Of a stretch of 64,000 nt of DNA, positions 12,302 through 24,483 are shown piece by piece; the stretch's first letter is position 1; each line of letters starts with the position of its first letter. The DNA is taken from assembly GCA_036346395.1 (NCBI GenBank), contig CM070609.1, forward strand, positions 50,416,777 through 50,480,776. The letters run 5' to 3'. The translations under genes were made by a program, and so were the position numbers. This DNA comes from Hsuehochloa calcarea (Eukaryota; Streptophyta; Magnoliopsida; Poales; Poaceae). The notes under the pieces are model-generated. The model searched no databases. It was not told the DNA's origin and saw only the letters and a list, made by a program, of their open reading frames with translations.

Positions 12302-13276
12302 ATGGATAAGTTTTCTACTAAACCGCATATCTTCGATGGGCACGACTATGCCTATTGGAAGAATCGTATCGCGCGTCTTTCTTGAGAGCGAGGACAAGCT
12401 ATTTGGGATGTTGTTAGAGCCCCACCGTTATTCCCGAAATTGCTACACCGCTTCGCAATTCTTTTGGCTAACAACAATAAGGCTAAGAATCTTTTATATG
12501 GTGCACTTGGTAGACAAGAATATGATAGAATTTGCAATCTTTCAATCACAAGATGAAATTTGGAACACTCTCAAACATATCATGAGGGTTCGCCCCAAAT
12601 CAAAAAAGGTGCGCCAAACAAATTACAAGCGTGAATACAATAAATTCGAGATGCGCCTGAGAGAGCATCGATGACATTTTCACGCTTTAATAAAGTAATT
12701 AATCAAATGAAAGTCGTTGATATTGAATATTCTCAATCTGAAAATGCCACCCACCTCTTGGCCGCAATCAACACTAAGGAGTGGGAGATGAAGGCTACCG
12801 CTATAGAGGAAAATGTTGATCTTTCAAGTCTTACTTTAGAATTGCTTTATAGTAAACTCAAGACTCATGAAATTAAAAGAGTTGATCATCCCAAGAAAGA
12901 TAAGTTAGCTTTGGTAGCGAGATCCTCTCAAAAAGGCTTTTGATGACTCTTTTGAATCTTCTTCCTGATTTTCATTTGCTTGTTTATCCGCTATTCATGA
13001 AGAGGAGCTTGAAAGTATTCTCAAATGAGTTAGCTCTTCTAGCTAAAAATTCACACGGCCTACAATAATGTGAGAAACAAAAAGAGAGGTGGTCCGGTGA
13101 CATGCTATGAATGTGGTGAGCTCAATCATATCCGGGCAAATTGCCCCAAGTTGAAAGGTAAGAGCAATCATAAGGAAGGAAAGCCAGTTTGGAAGAAGCC
13201 TCCTTTCAACAAATCAAGGTATGAGGCTAATAAGCTTGTGAAGGTCGCCACCGGTCCTTGCCGCTTTGAGGATTAA
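12302..13276 (+). pseudogene. Copia A Gag (nucleocapsid), frame-broken
   Basis: The likely start is ATG at 12302 (MDKFSTKPHIFDG, followed by the Y-x-x-W-K motif typical of copia Gag). The frame breaks after about 28 codons. Gag-like blocks continue in other frames at 12336-12674 (a conserved 'EIWNTL' block) and 12671-12943. A CCHC zinc knuckle (C-x2-C-x4-H-x4-C, residues CYECGELNHIRANC) lies at 13103-13144. Gag forms the virus-like particle and binds the RNA. Indels have scattered the domains over three frames, so no complete Gag can be made from this copy. Confidence 0.85.
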
Positions 13277-13279
13277 TCC

Positions 13280-14119
13280 TTGAGCGATGTGGATACCGGG
13301 AGTGAGGAGGACAAGAAGGAGGAGATCCCTCAAGGAAAAAAGAAAGGGAAGGCCAAAGACTTCACTGGCATGTGCTTCATGGCTGACACGGACGACATTG
13401 ATGATAATGAGGTATCTTTTTCTTATGATGAGCTTTCTGCTAAATATGATTCTATAGTTGAGCAATTGCTTAGTCAAGATGAAGCACTAGAATTTGTCAT
13501 GACAAAAAATAAGAAATTAGAGTCAAAAATTAGCAAACTGAAAGTAGAGCTTAAAAATGCTAAGACTCTTGAACCTGATGAATGTTTATCTTGTCATGCT
13601 ATGCATTCAGAAATTACCAAGTTACAATCTTATCATAATATTTCTGTACAACAACTTGAGAATGCTAGATCTGAACTAAATGAAATTAAAAGTGCTCCTT
13701 GTGAAAAATGTTTAGAATCTAGTAAATTGATTGCTTTTGATGTATTTGATTCTAGCCCTTGCACTTCATGTTTAGAAAAAGAACGTGAAATCAAAGATAT
13801 CTTAAAAGCGGCTAGAGTCAAATATGCTAAGCTTAAGGACGATATTGAAAATACTACTTGTGCTTCATGTTCCACTCTCAAGGTTGAAATTGCTTTGTAT
13901 AAGGAGAAATCTATGAATAATACTTGTGATGCTTGTGTTAACTTGAGAAAAGAAAATGCTTACCTTCATGATACATTAGAGAAATTTTTTAAAGGTAAGA
14001 AACAATTAAACATGATTCTTGACAAGTCTAAAACTCCTTATAAGAAGCAAGGTTTAGGATTCAATTCTTTTCAAGACAATTCAAACCCAAAAGTCATTCA
14101 AGTCTTGGAAAAGGTTTAA
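13280..14119 (+). CDS. Copia A Gag-Pol linker region: coiled coil with five CxxC motifs
   Basis: A 279-residue frame without a stop, the longest intact coding stretch in this element. It starts acidic (GSEEDKKEE), has a Lys-rich patch (KKKGKAK), then a long charged helical region with heptad-like spacing. CxxC pairs occur at residues 102-105, 141-144, 161-164, 194-197 and 216-219. It lies directly after the zinc knuckle, where SIRE-like elements carry an extended Gag tail, and probably was fused to Gag. A short related frame with a CNHC pair occurs in copia B (22508-22717, minus). Whether the CxxC pairs bind metal is unknown. The ATG at 13280 may be internal rather than a true start. Confidence 0.7.
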   Translation: MSDVDTGSEEDKKEEIPQGKKKGKAKDFTGMCFMADTDDIDDNEVSFSYDELSAKYDSIVEQLLSQDEALEFVMTKNKKLESKISKLKVELKNAKTLEPDECLSCHAMHSEITKLQSYHNISVQQLENARSELNEIKSAPCEKCLESSKLIAFDVFDSSPCTSCLEKEREIKDILKAARVKYAKLKDDIENTTCASCSTLKVEIALYKEKSMNNTCDACVNLRKENAYLHDTLEKFFKGKKQLNMILDKSKTPYKKQGLGFNSFQDNSNPKVIQVLEKV

Positions 14120-14549
14120 TTGAATTCAAAACCCAACCCGCAAAAACATCTTTTAAATCTGCAGTTTTGCTCAACCTTGTATTAATTCAAATGGTGCTTC
14201 TTCTAGTGGTACCAAGTATCATTGCACTTATTGCAAGAAAGGTGGGCATTTGATTGAATTGTTTGGCGAGGTTGAAAATGATAGGAAAAATTTTGATAGA
14301 ATTTCATTCATGCAACCTAGAGCTTCTATGAGACATGGTAACACTGAAAAGAATAAACCTGGATTAGGATTTTTATCTCATGCAAATCACTATGGTTCTA
14401 GATATCCTAATTCTAATGTTTATCGATCATGGTCGATCACGGTGGTTACTGGTCTCGATTGTTTTCGCCGGTTCGATCGCCCTTGACAACGCCGGCCGAT
14501 CGCCATGGACAGCTTTAAGTCTCATGTTAATTTAAACATTGCTCATAAC

Positions 14550-14950
14550 CAATGTTAGATGAAATCAAGGATAGTACTTCGGTTTGTATACTCCTTGAGA
14601 CGCGGTGTCTCAAAGATCGATTCCTAAATCTTGTTTATCTAACCCCAGTATTGAGACACATCGTTCTTTTGTTCCTTGATTTTCAGGACTACCGTGGAAA
14701 GGGGAAGAACACGTGGTTCGTCGACTCGTGTTCACGCCACATGACCTAAACTCAAAATGGTTCACCTCTTTCACGCGGCAATGTGTGATGACTTCATCAC
14801 CTTTGGAGATGATACACAAGGGCGAATTGAAGGAACAGGATCAATTAGGGTGAACAACAAATTCATTCTAAAGGATGTCGCTCTTGTGGACAAGCTTAGG
14901 TATAATCTCCTTTCTGCTTCTTTCTTGATGATGGTTATGAGACGCTTTTA
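14550..14950 (+). pseudogene. Copia A aspartic protease region, broken
   Basis: The protease active-site block appears at about 14707-14748 as VDSCSRHMT. Copia proteases normally have Asp-Ser-Gly followed by Cys; here the Gly codon is absent. Downstream, residues resembling the second half of the protease (FITFGDDTQGRIEGTG and the 'VDKLRYNLLS' block) continue at 14757-14951 in another frame. The enzyme would cleave the Gag-Pol polyprotein, and this copy should be inactive. Confidence 0.75.
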
Positions 14951-15110
14951 AGAAAATGCTTGTTGTGTGCTTGATTCTACCGGTGAGCTTGTGTTTGGAA
15001 TCTCTAGAGTTGGTAGAATTTTTGGAGCCGATTTTTCGTCTCTTCTTTGGATCTCTTAAATGTTTGCTTACATCTTCTTCTTATTTCCGCTTTGGCACCG
15101 ACGCTTAGGG

Positions 15111-16725
15111 TCAAGGACCGAAATGGCAACAGAGGGGGGTGAATGGTGCTTTAAAATTAATAACTCCCTTGCTCGTAATTAAATAAGACCTACAAAGTCC
15201 TCTGATATCTCAAGAAGAGTGAAGCAAAATCAGAGAACAAGAATGTAAGTTTCAGATCGTTTCGAGAAATCGGACGTTCGATTTTACCTTGCCAGAGTTC
15301 CGCACTCCGAAGTTCGGGGTTCATCGGGAAGTTCCGCTGCATGAGTCTTCGCCATGGACAATCGGAAGTTCCGATTGTCCCGAAGAAGAACAAAGGCGCT
15401 TCGGGTTTTTCCCAAAATCCAAAATGCGAAATCTTGAGTGCTCTTCTCGTGTCAAGGTTCACAGACATCATCCTAAACACCATCTTGACCTTATGGAGAA
15501 GAATCGCAAACAAAGATCCAATAATCAAGCTAAATATGGATTTCTTGAAGAAGGGAAAGAAAGACCAAAACCCAAAATAGACACGATTCTCGATTCTTAG
15601 TTCATGAGACTTTGGGAATCCATTAGCAATAGCAAAACGACTCTAGATATCAAGTTTCATGCTATTTCATACGACGAATCAAAAGATACATCAAAACCTT
15701 AAATATTCAACATGAACGAGAAGGGAATAGAGAAAGGCATAGGCAAGTAATCAAAACCTCGAGATTCATTAAGAGAAATCAAAAGATTACAAGGAACCAC
15801 AGAGGAATGATTACAAGATTTTCAGCCATTCTCTCTCAACAAACTCTCAAAGCAAAACAAACCTTTTGCTAAGGCTAACCCTAATTTTCTTTCTCCCAAA
15901 AGTCTAACCCTAACTCCGGTTCTCCCTATTTATAGCCTTGGCTAATGGGCCTCCAACCCATTAAGCCCGCTACACCGAACGGAACCGCCTCCACTTTTGC
16001 CGCTTATGAAATGACCCTTTCGCCTTGCGCACCTTCTCCGAAGCCTCCCAGACACCTTGTTGTGCACGACTGAATCGCTTCAAGATTCGCGCTGCCTCTT
16101 GACACATCCCGACTGCTTCGACCTCAACGCCTCCTGCGCTTAGTCCGGTCCACGTGTCTCGCCACGACTCCATCTTGATGCCCCGCACAACATGCATAAA
16201 AACACATCACATAGCATTGCACAATAACATAGCATCAACATTTGTATAAGACTCAAACTCATACAAGATCAAAATCCACAAAATAATCTTCTCTCGCACG
16301 AGCTCGACACAATCGAAGTTCCAGATTACCACGGCGGAAGTTCCGATTTCGAACATCCGCAAGATTTGTCAGAATATCGGAAGTTCCGCTCAACATCGCG
16401 GTACTTCGATATCCGAACAACCGACTTCCTGATATTTAATTCGATTCGATATCTCGAGAACACTTAATGTCGAATTATCGGACACTCCGCTACCCCTTGA
16501 GCGGAAGTTCGATTACCTTCACCAAACCAAAACCGGATAAATCGGAAGTTCCTATTTCCAACACCGTAGTTCGATTAATCGAACTTCCGCTCCATACACA
16601 AAGTAGTTCCGATTTCCTGACTCAAATTTAAAAAGTCCAAACCAAAAACCTCAACTCTCAATCTAATCAACACACTTGTCAAATACTCATCACTCAGAGA
16701 GGAGGACCTCTCACATGGTCGCTCA
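15111..16725 (-). repeat. Copia B 3' LTR
   Basis: The pair of 24484-26102. On the minus strand it begins TGAGCGACC and ends near GGTCCTTGA; the expected terminal CA is altered here. A minus-strand TATA box (CTATTTATAG) lies at about 15926-15935. Near-palindromes CGGAAGTTCCG occur at 15363, 16335 and 16378. Numerous short indels distinguish it from the other copy. Confidence 0.9.
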
Positions 16726-18500
16726 ATCTCCCCCTTGATGAGTATATTGACAAATACCGAAAAAGCATAAGATGAGTTTGAGATTACAGTCAACCAAGGT
16801 CTAGACAAGAGTAATACAGCACAAGACCAAGTTGACACATAGAAAAAAGACTTGAGATGAGATGAAAGAGCAATTTTCGCACAAAACTCAAGGCTTTTCT
16901 TCAGAAGGCTTTTTCTCACAATCATTCTCCCCCTTTGGCAATAAAATCATCAGTATGTAGAAAAGGGAGGAAAAGACTATATGATGTTCTTTTTAAGCAT
17001 TAGGAGCCATGTAGATTATCCAAAATGACTATTAGAGTATTACACCAAGCCATAACACAGAAGAATGCTATCAAGATCATGACAATCGATGTATAGAAGA
17101 GCTAAGACAGAAAGTCCATAATCTGATTAATGGTCCAGTTCTTTAGCAGGTCAAATAAGTCAAGATTGAAGTCTAGCTAAAGATATCCAAAGATGATGCA
17201 GGCCATGTCAAATAATCTAAGTTGAACCAAGAAGACTCATAATGAACAGTGTAGAATGCTACCAGTTGAAGAGGGACTCATTTTATCCAGAACTTGGTCT
17301 CTTTGAAGATAAGCATTTTTAGCACAAGTTTCTTTTTTCAAGACTTTTATGATTTTATCTTAGTAAAGCAAGCTCGGACTAGGTGCCATCCACAACCGCC
17401 TCCTAAGCTTCAACCATTTTTTTTTATAAACCATGTGCTAGATCCCAAGCCTTATGCGACCACCCAAGCAATGACTTAAGGAGATGATCTTAGGTCATCC
17501 AAGGCTCCCCCGAGTTCATGCCTAGTGCAATGGCAAGCCGTCTCATGAGAGAGATTTGGTGAGATCGCTTTTTTCGCACAAAGAGATCATTTTGCTTTTG
17601 AAGTTTTAGACCAAAGGATTAGAGATAAGTCATGTTTCTTAACAAACCGACATAGCTTACTCACAAGTTCAAAAGAGATTCCGGACTCAACTCAGCCTAC
17701 TTGACATGGCGAAAATCATAAAAGGATAGTTTCAACCAGACTAGTCTCAAGAGCTATCATGACAAGATTTTAATTCAAGTTTAGCATTTTAAATACCTTA
17801 GCATGGCAAAGACTAAACTACACATAAAAAGTCATGATAGATCTAGCAGCTTTAGCATAAATCATGGCAAGATGTAAAAGTGAAAACAGATCATAGGGAT
17901 AATAAACAAGGCTCCAATTGATTATCATGCAATGCTTGATGAAAAGTACAAAAATCCAGATTCCCTTCGAATGAGATGCATCTTTTAATTCAGGTTGAGT
18001 TATGACACCATTAAGAATATGGAATAACCAAGAATAACTCCCCCTGAACCAAAGGAACAAAAACGAGAAACTGATAAGTAAACCAGAAAAGGCAGTCCTT
18101 TAGAGCATAGAAAAGATATAGAGAAAACTATCGCTCGATGCACTCTTATCTACCCCATATGATTCTAGGACTATCACCGGTCTACACAAACACTAAGGAG
18201 CAAACATCATCCCTGCCTACCCAAGGGTGGCCCGACCTGCTAGAACCTATAAGAAGTGAGTAAGCTCTACTTAGAGAGGAAGAGACAACTAATAAGCAAG
18301 ATCCTAGAAGCACAAGACAAGAAGTAGCAGTCAAAGCAATGTGGCAAGAGAAACACTCTAACCTATGCTGGAAGGACTTCGACCCGAAATGATAAAAGAA
18401 ATGAAACCAGACAGGAGTAAGCGTATAATATAATATAATATAATATAATACAGTAGTAGCACAACGCTCCCCACACAGTGATCCGTAAGGACAAACCACC
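16726..18500 (-). other. Copia B 3' non-coding region
   Basis: This stretch lies between the end of RNase H and the 3' LTR. No domain or convincing frame is visible. A (TATAA)5 microsatellite lies at 18424-18448. Copia A has a similar 1.8-kb spacer (28790-30595). SIRE-like elements may carry an envelope-like gene here, but none is recognisable. Confidence 0.6.
18424..18448. repeat. Microsatellite (TATAA)5
   Basis: Five perfect 5-bp units inside copia B. Confidence 0.9.
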
Positions 18501-19070
18501 CCAAGCTCTCCCATGCAGAGTCAAAACCGAGAGTCGCCCAGAGGCTTAGTGAAGATATCCGCCAACCGGTGCTCACTCTCCACAAACCGAGCACAATGTC
18601 ACCCTTCTCTACATGGTCTCAAGAAAGTGATATCTCGATATCAATATGCTTGGTCCGAGAATGTTGCACTGGGTTCTTGGCAATGCAAATCGCAGACGTG
18701 TTATCACGTAAGAGTGGAACGCAATGATAGATAGCCCGAAATCCTGCAGGTCGAGACCATCCAAAGCACTTGACTACAAAGAATCGGTCGCACAGAACGC
18801 ATTTCGCCTCGCAGCGGGATCAAGCAACACCGGATTGCTTCCTTGACGACCGTGAGACAAGAGAAGTGCCAATGAATTGGCAAGTGCGGAAGTGCTCTTC
18901 CTATCTATCCTACATGACCAAAGAAAGTCCGACGGAGAAGGCTCTAAGAGATAGACAAGAAGAGGAAGAGTACCAGATGCCATAGTCAATGGTAGCTCAA
19001 GGTACCGAAAGATGCGCTTCACCTCGACGGTGAGATACGCGAGGAGAAGCTCAAACCTAGCACAAAGACA
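18500..19070 (-). pseudogene. Copia B RNase H region, broken
   Basis: Read on the minus strand, the segment 18600-18730 encodes, across frames, the copia RNase H end: an aspartate-containing 'DNTSAICIAKNP' block followed by 'SRTKHID'. Nearer 18520-18600 lies a diverged 'ADIFTKPL'-like terminus. Several frame changes occur, so only a relic remains. Confidence 0.7.
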
Positions 19071-19316
19071 CACAGAGAAATGTATGTCCGGTCTCGAGGT
19101 CAGAGATACAAGAGAGAGCCAATCATGCTCCCGAACTCCTTTTGATCAACAAAGTTCGCCGCCTTCATCTCGGATCCAGAGCAAGCAGTAGATGCCATCG
19201 AGTTGATATCGGCTTTCCATCATTCATGTCGAACGCTCAGAGGTCTCGAGTGTATTTGCCTTGATGAAGAAAGGTACCCTCCGAGTCTGCTTTGATTTGG
19301 AAACCAAGGAAGAAGC

Positions 19317-20050
19317 TCAACTCGCCATCATGCTCATTTCAAACTCCGAGCTCATGACATCTAAAACTGGAAACGAGAGCATGCGAGAGCCGCTAAAGAT
19401 AATGTCATCCACGTAGATCCGGATGAGCGGAAGATCACCGCCAAGACGGCGAATGAACAAGGTCTTGTCAATTTTACCCATCTCAAAACCATGGCTCGTG
19501 AGATAGGACTTAAGCCTTTGATACCAAGCTCGAGAGCCTCGCTGAGTCCATACAAAGCTTTGGAAAGCCTCAGACATGGTTAGGGTATTTGGGGTTCTCG
19601 AAACCAGAGGTCAGTTCGACATAGACTTCTTCCTCAATAAGGCCATTGAGGAAGGCACTCTTGACATCCATTTGGTAAAGCTTGAAACCCTTAGAAGTCG
19701 CAAAGGCAAGGTGATTCTAATGGCTTCAAGTCTAGCTCTGAGGGCAAAGGTCTCTTCAAATCTAGACCTCAACTTGAGAGTACCCACAGAGCTACCAACC
19801 TAGCCTTGTTTCAATGACTAACCCATCTTCACTTTGCTTGTTCTTGAACACCCATTTGGTCCCAATGATATTGTGACCTTGAGGGGCTCAACAAGGGACC
19901 GCACCTTGTTCCTTTCAAAGTTTTCCAATTCCTCGTGCATGGCGTTAGTCCATGACTCATCGAAAGAGCATGACAAACGCCTTTGGGCTCAAACGAGGCA
20001 ACAAAAGCGTAATGGAGAGAATAGAGACATGCCGCTTTTGAACGAGTGAC
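19317..20050 (-). pseudogene. Copia B reverse transcriptase, broken
   Basis: The frame at 19317-19577 contains RAWYQRLKSYL, the 'KTLFI' block and the catalytic YVDD (IYVDDIIFSG), typical of copia reverse transcriptase. Upstream parts of the domain lie at 19580-20050 in other frames. The catalytic aspartates are kept although the whole frame is interrupted. Confidence 0.85.
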
Positions 20051-20386
20051 TCGCTCAAAGAGATTTCCAATTATCCGCTCAAGGATGGTCCTTTGAATGT
20101 GTCTTGGAGGTCCAGGTGAGATGAAGAAGTGGCCTCTACCTCATTAGCGCATTTGAGATAGGGACAGAGCCACTAGCTTCGTAAGAAGCGTAAGGTAAGG
20201 GCCGATCTCCTCGAGGTGCGGTGGAAGAGGGCACCTCAAGAGGAAGAGAAGGAATCTGGATCGGGTAAACAACCCTCATCTCCATCCTCCTCATCGCCCA
20301 CAAAGATGGACTCAGATCGCTTCTAAGGAACTCGAGATATCGTGCCTAGTCCTCGGATGGCCTCATCAAGGTCACCTCACGTGTTT

Positions 20387-21090
20387 CTACCAATTTACTA
20401 GATTCAGCCTGCACTTATAGGCACGAGAAGAAGTCGAGTAACCCGGAAAGATCCCATCACAAGATCGTGACTCGAACTTATCTAGGTTCCCGCACTTTAA
20501 TAAAACACTTGCAACCAAACACACGAAAATGCGAGACGCCTGGTTTTCGCCATATCTCAACTCATAAGAAGTGCGATGCAAGAGTGCCCAAGAAAAACTC
20601 ATAGAAACATGACAAGCAAGAGCAATTGCCTCATTAAAAACTTCCTAGGTGTAGAGTACTCATCAAGCATCGCCCACAGCCATCTCGACTAAGGTACGGT
20701 TCTTCCTCTCCACAACGCCATTTTGTTGGGGGCGATGGAGACGAGAACGGTGCTCTACACTGCCTCACCACAAAACTCTCAAAGTAGGAATTCTTGAACT
20801 CGGTGCCATTATCGGTCGCGAATTGCTCGTAATGCACCGGGAGCTCAACAAAGCCTACCAAAAGACCACGAAAAGAGTAAACGCCTCATCCTTCGAGGCT
20901 AAGTAGAACACCCAAGAATACCTCGAGAAGTCATCGACCACGACAAGTACGTACCACTTCCCTCCCATCGATCGCACTCTAGCCGGGTCCCATCGTGTCC
21001 ATATGGAGCAGATTGACCAGTGCATCTGTCATAGTCATTTAGAATCGAGGATGTGAAGCGGCAACCATTTTGCCGTGCGGCAAGGAGCAC
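20387..21090 (-). pseudogene. Copia B integrase, broken
   Basis: The frame 20634-20861 contains TDNGTEFKN, the second catalytic aspartate block of the retroviral-type integrase, followed by a degraded version of the 'QQNG..ER' block. Parts of the core before and after lie at 20899-21090 and 20387-20602. Single-base changes separate the pieces. Confidence 0.8.
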
Positions 21091-21514
21091 AAACTAGATC
21101 CTTGACCATTTTGAGTTTCGCAAACCACGAATGAGATCGTGGCGCTAACTCAGTCGATGATCAAATCCTATATGACCAAGTCTCCTATGCCGTAAAGTCA
21201 AATCACGGATTCGTAAGCAATTAAACATCGGAGAGGATCACCGTAAGATCCGTAAAAATCAGCACGAAAGATCCTCCCATATCGAAATCCATAAACTAGA
21301 CTACCCAAGAATCAAGAATTTTGCAATTGTTTTCTTAAAGCTCACCTCGAAACCGCTACTCGGTGGTCGAGAGACCAAAGCGATTATACTGCAGCTTACT
21401 TACTAAGGCAACATCTTTTAAAATAAAAGAATCATTAATGCTCACGAGACCTTTAGCGATGACGCTACCAAATGAAGCATCTCCAAGGTGATCGTCTCAT
21501 CACCGGAGCGCTGG

Positions 21515-21697
21515 TTAGGAAGAAAACCAACGAGACTCACCGGTCATATGACGTGAACAACCGGAGTCTACAATCCGGACCTTTCCTTCCCACCCGTGAC
21601 CACGAGTCAAACAGAGAGTAAGTCTCAAGATCGGGTGAATCAACAAAGGATTTTGGCACCCAATATCGAGTAACACGGCGAACGATGAAGTAGTCAA
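21515..21697 (-). pseudogene. Copia B protease fragment
   Basis: The frame ends with VDSGCSRHMTG, the intact copia protease active site (Asp-Ser-Gly). The rest of the domain is not in the same frame. Compare copia A, where the Gly is missing. Confidence 0.8.
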
Positions 21698-22304
21698 GCA
21701 AGACCGACTCTATCTACCCTACGCTCTCACACTCAACAAGTCAAAGATCTCACTGTTCTCGGATCCGATCGCTACGGAGAGCGAGTCGAAGTGCGATAAT
21801 ATGTTGATCTCGCCATGGTAGCTATCTCGAAAGGAAAACGAGATCTACCTCGTGACGGCGGAGATTACGACCAAAGGAAACATGAGGACGAAAATCGTAA
21901 AACTTCGGAAAAACCAAGTCCTCGATGTCGCCCAAAATTATCGATGGAACAAACCTAGACCTCGTGTTGGTCTTAGGTGCACTCAAGATCCGGGTCACCA
22001 CAGAATGTGCCTAAGAAACTCAACACGGTCTCTACGCGATCTTGGCGCTACCAAGCAATGATCAACTAAATGTCCATCTTTCGGCGATGAAGGTGCAATG
22101 ATACTTCGCCTATACGAGGGGTCAAGCCGCAGTGGAATCACCTTCTCGTCGAAATCCTTTGAACAAAACCCACGACTTAAAATTGACTTTCTCGATCCGG
22201 CTTAGTTTTGATCACACCGGTGCTATGGTTTTGAGCACGACGGTGGATGCTTCCTCATATCCTCCTCGGATATCATATCCTAGACCCCGATTAAATCGCA
22301 AATT

Positions 22305-23780
22305 TTAGATTTGTCTAGAATGAGATTGAGCTTCTTCTTGCCTCCTACAAACCTCTCGAGAGTGTTCATAAGATACCGACACTCCCGAAGAGAGAGGTGC
22401 AAGAAGAGCAGGGGAAGAAGAGACAGCAGAAGGTAAGGGAGCGTAAGAAGAACCAACAAAGAGAGGCAAGATTGGCTTGTGCACGCACACCACTTTGGGG
22501 GACACCCTCATCTAGCAGATTGGTTCACGTTACTAGGCGCCTCTACCAAACCCTTAGACTTCTTCCCAAAGACACACAATACAAGCAGATGATTGTGTTC
22601 TAGAAGGTCCTTAGTTAGCTTCACACATTTTTCATCCAATGCAACCAAATCACATTTTAGTTTATTACAATGATTGCAAGGTGAGCTAACAAGGTCCTTA
22701 GAAGCATCTTGAGCCAATTTGTTATCGTGTGATCAATCATTTCTTGAAACCGCTTGAATCTGATTCTAATTCAAGCTTAACTTAGGATGCTTTAAACAAG
22801 AGACAATAGGCTCTAGTAGCGCAGACTTGAAATTCAAGAATTTTATGATCCGCCTGCTTTAGGTTCATCTTTAGTTTATTACAATTTTCACAAGTTTCAG
22901 CAGATCAAGCAACATGGTATAAAGACCTCTAAAAGAATTTTCCTTAACCTCACATGAGGTGCAAGCAAGAGCCTCATCAAGAGTGGATGAAGGAGGTGCT
23001 ACCCTACTCATCTCTAATTCAAAGAAGAAGGCTAATGTTCTCTACCTTAATCATGTCAAGTTCGGAGGACACACTATCATGCAAGGTCCTTAATTTTCCA
23101 TGTCATCAAGCAAAGCAAAGAAGTGTCACAATCATCACTAAGGGAGCGGATGTAAGTGAAGTAAGCTCCGTGATAGTCTAGCTACTTCCTTCTCCAACAC
23201 GGAACACTTAGCCCTAGACTTAGGATGAAATCTACCTAGCTTAAGAAAAGCATCATTAAGTCGGGTCATAAGTGGGACTAACCTCATCTGAGTCTGAGTA
23301 CACTTTGTCGCTCGCTTCGCCCAGAGGCCATGAAGCACATGCCGAGAAGTTGCCATCGCCCTTGGGATCATGATCGCCCTTCCCATCATCGCCGCTCCAC
23401 CCCTCCACCTCGCCGGTATCCGGCCGAGAGGCGGTGAGGACGCGATGGAACAGCCTTCTTAGCCTTCCCAAAGTTGCGAACTTCTTCTTGCCTTGATCAG
23501 TCCGAGGGCTTCGTGTTGCGGTTCTTGTCGATGTAGTCGTTCTTGCTTGGACCGCCATAGTCACCTTTGCCCTTCCTAAGCTTGGGACGGCTTGCTCGGA
23601 TGTGGTTGGGGCCACCACACTCAAACAAATCACAGACCTCCTCTTTACCATCCCTCCTCCTCTTGTAAGCATGGGAAAACTTCCGAGCTAGGAGGGCTAG
23701 GCTCGCTTCATCCTCAAAATCGCTCTAACGATCATCGCTATGTCACGAGAGCACTAGGAGAACCCACGATCGACTCGTAA
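22305..23780 (-). pseudogene. Copia B Gag tail and linker, broken
   Basis: This is the counterpart of the copia A coiled-coil region. The frame 22508-22717 has a CNHC pair and a helical KLKCDLVALDEKC stretch. 23138-23672 contains scattered charged residues in several frames. No continuous domain can be drawn. Confidence 0.55.
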
Positions 23781-23845
23781 GAAGATCCGAAGTGGGATCG
23801 ATGACTAAAGCCATCGATCGTGACTTCGACCTTCGAGAGACAATG

Positions 23846-24315
23846 TCAATCTCGTGAGTCTTGAGACGCGAGTATAAGCGCATCAAGAGTCGTGGAGAGG
23901 TCCGTGCTATCTTTGATGGTAGTCACTTTCATCTCCCAAACACGAAGATCAAGTGCGAAAGCATCATCGAGCGCTATCCGAGTCGGGTATGTAAGACCGA
24001 CCGCTCGGAGGTTGCTCAAAATCTTGTGAAAACGCCGAAAAGCACTCGTCAAGAGATTCACCAAAGAAGCATCTCAAATTTCTTTGATTCACGCTTGAAC
24101 CGGTCTTGTCGAACCGTCTTAATCTGAGTGGTGCCCTCATGGTATGCATCGAGGGTCACCCGGATGTCATAAGCGTAAATCAAATGAGAAATACGATCAA
24201 ACTCATACCTTAAACCACGAATGATTATGTTCCTTGCCTTAGCATTTGCCTCAACATCGGCCATGTTTCCAAAGATTGATGTTCTCATCGGCAGAACGAA
24301 GAATCTAACCTTCAC
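23846..24315 (-). pseudogene. Copia B Gag core, broken
   Basis: The frame 24058-24315 has ANAKARNIIIRGL and a 'FKRESKKFEML' block. The frame 23846-24064 contains 'VWEMKVTTIKDSTDLS', matching 'EWEMKATAIEENVDLS' in copia A Gag (12671-12943). The two elements are related but clearly different families. Confidence 0.8.
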
Positions 24316-24469
24316 CTTTCTCCAGATGGCATACCCCGAGCACGGATGTAAGTTTCCATTCGGCTCTTCGGAAGGGTAATCGCACCATCAAACACCGGAG
24401 GCTTGGTGGAATACTTGTCCGCTGTTATGGCTCAACCGACCGGTTAAGATCTATCAAGAAGAGCTAACC

Positions 24470-24481
24470 GGCTCGATACCA
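24470..24481 (-). other. Primer-binding site of copia B
   Basis: GGCTCGATACCA on the + strand, the complement of TGGTATCGAGCC, lies two bases outside the 5' LTR end. It is the same site type as in copia A. Confidence 0.85.
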
Positions 24482-24483
24482 AT

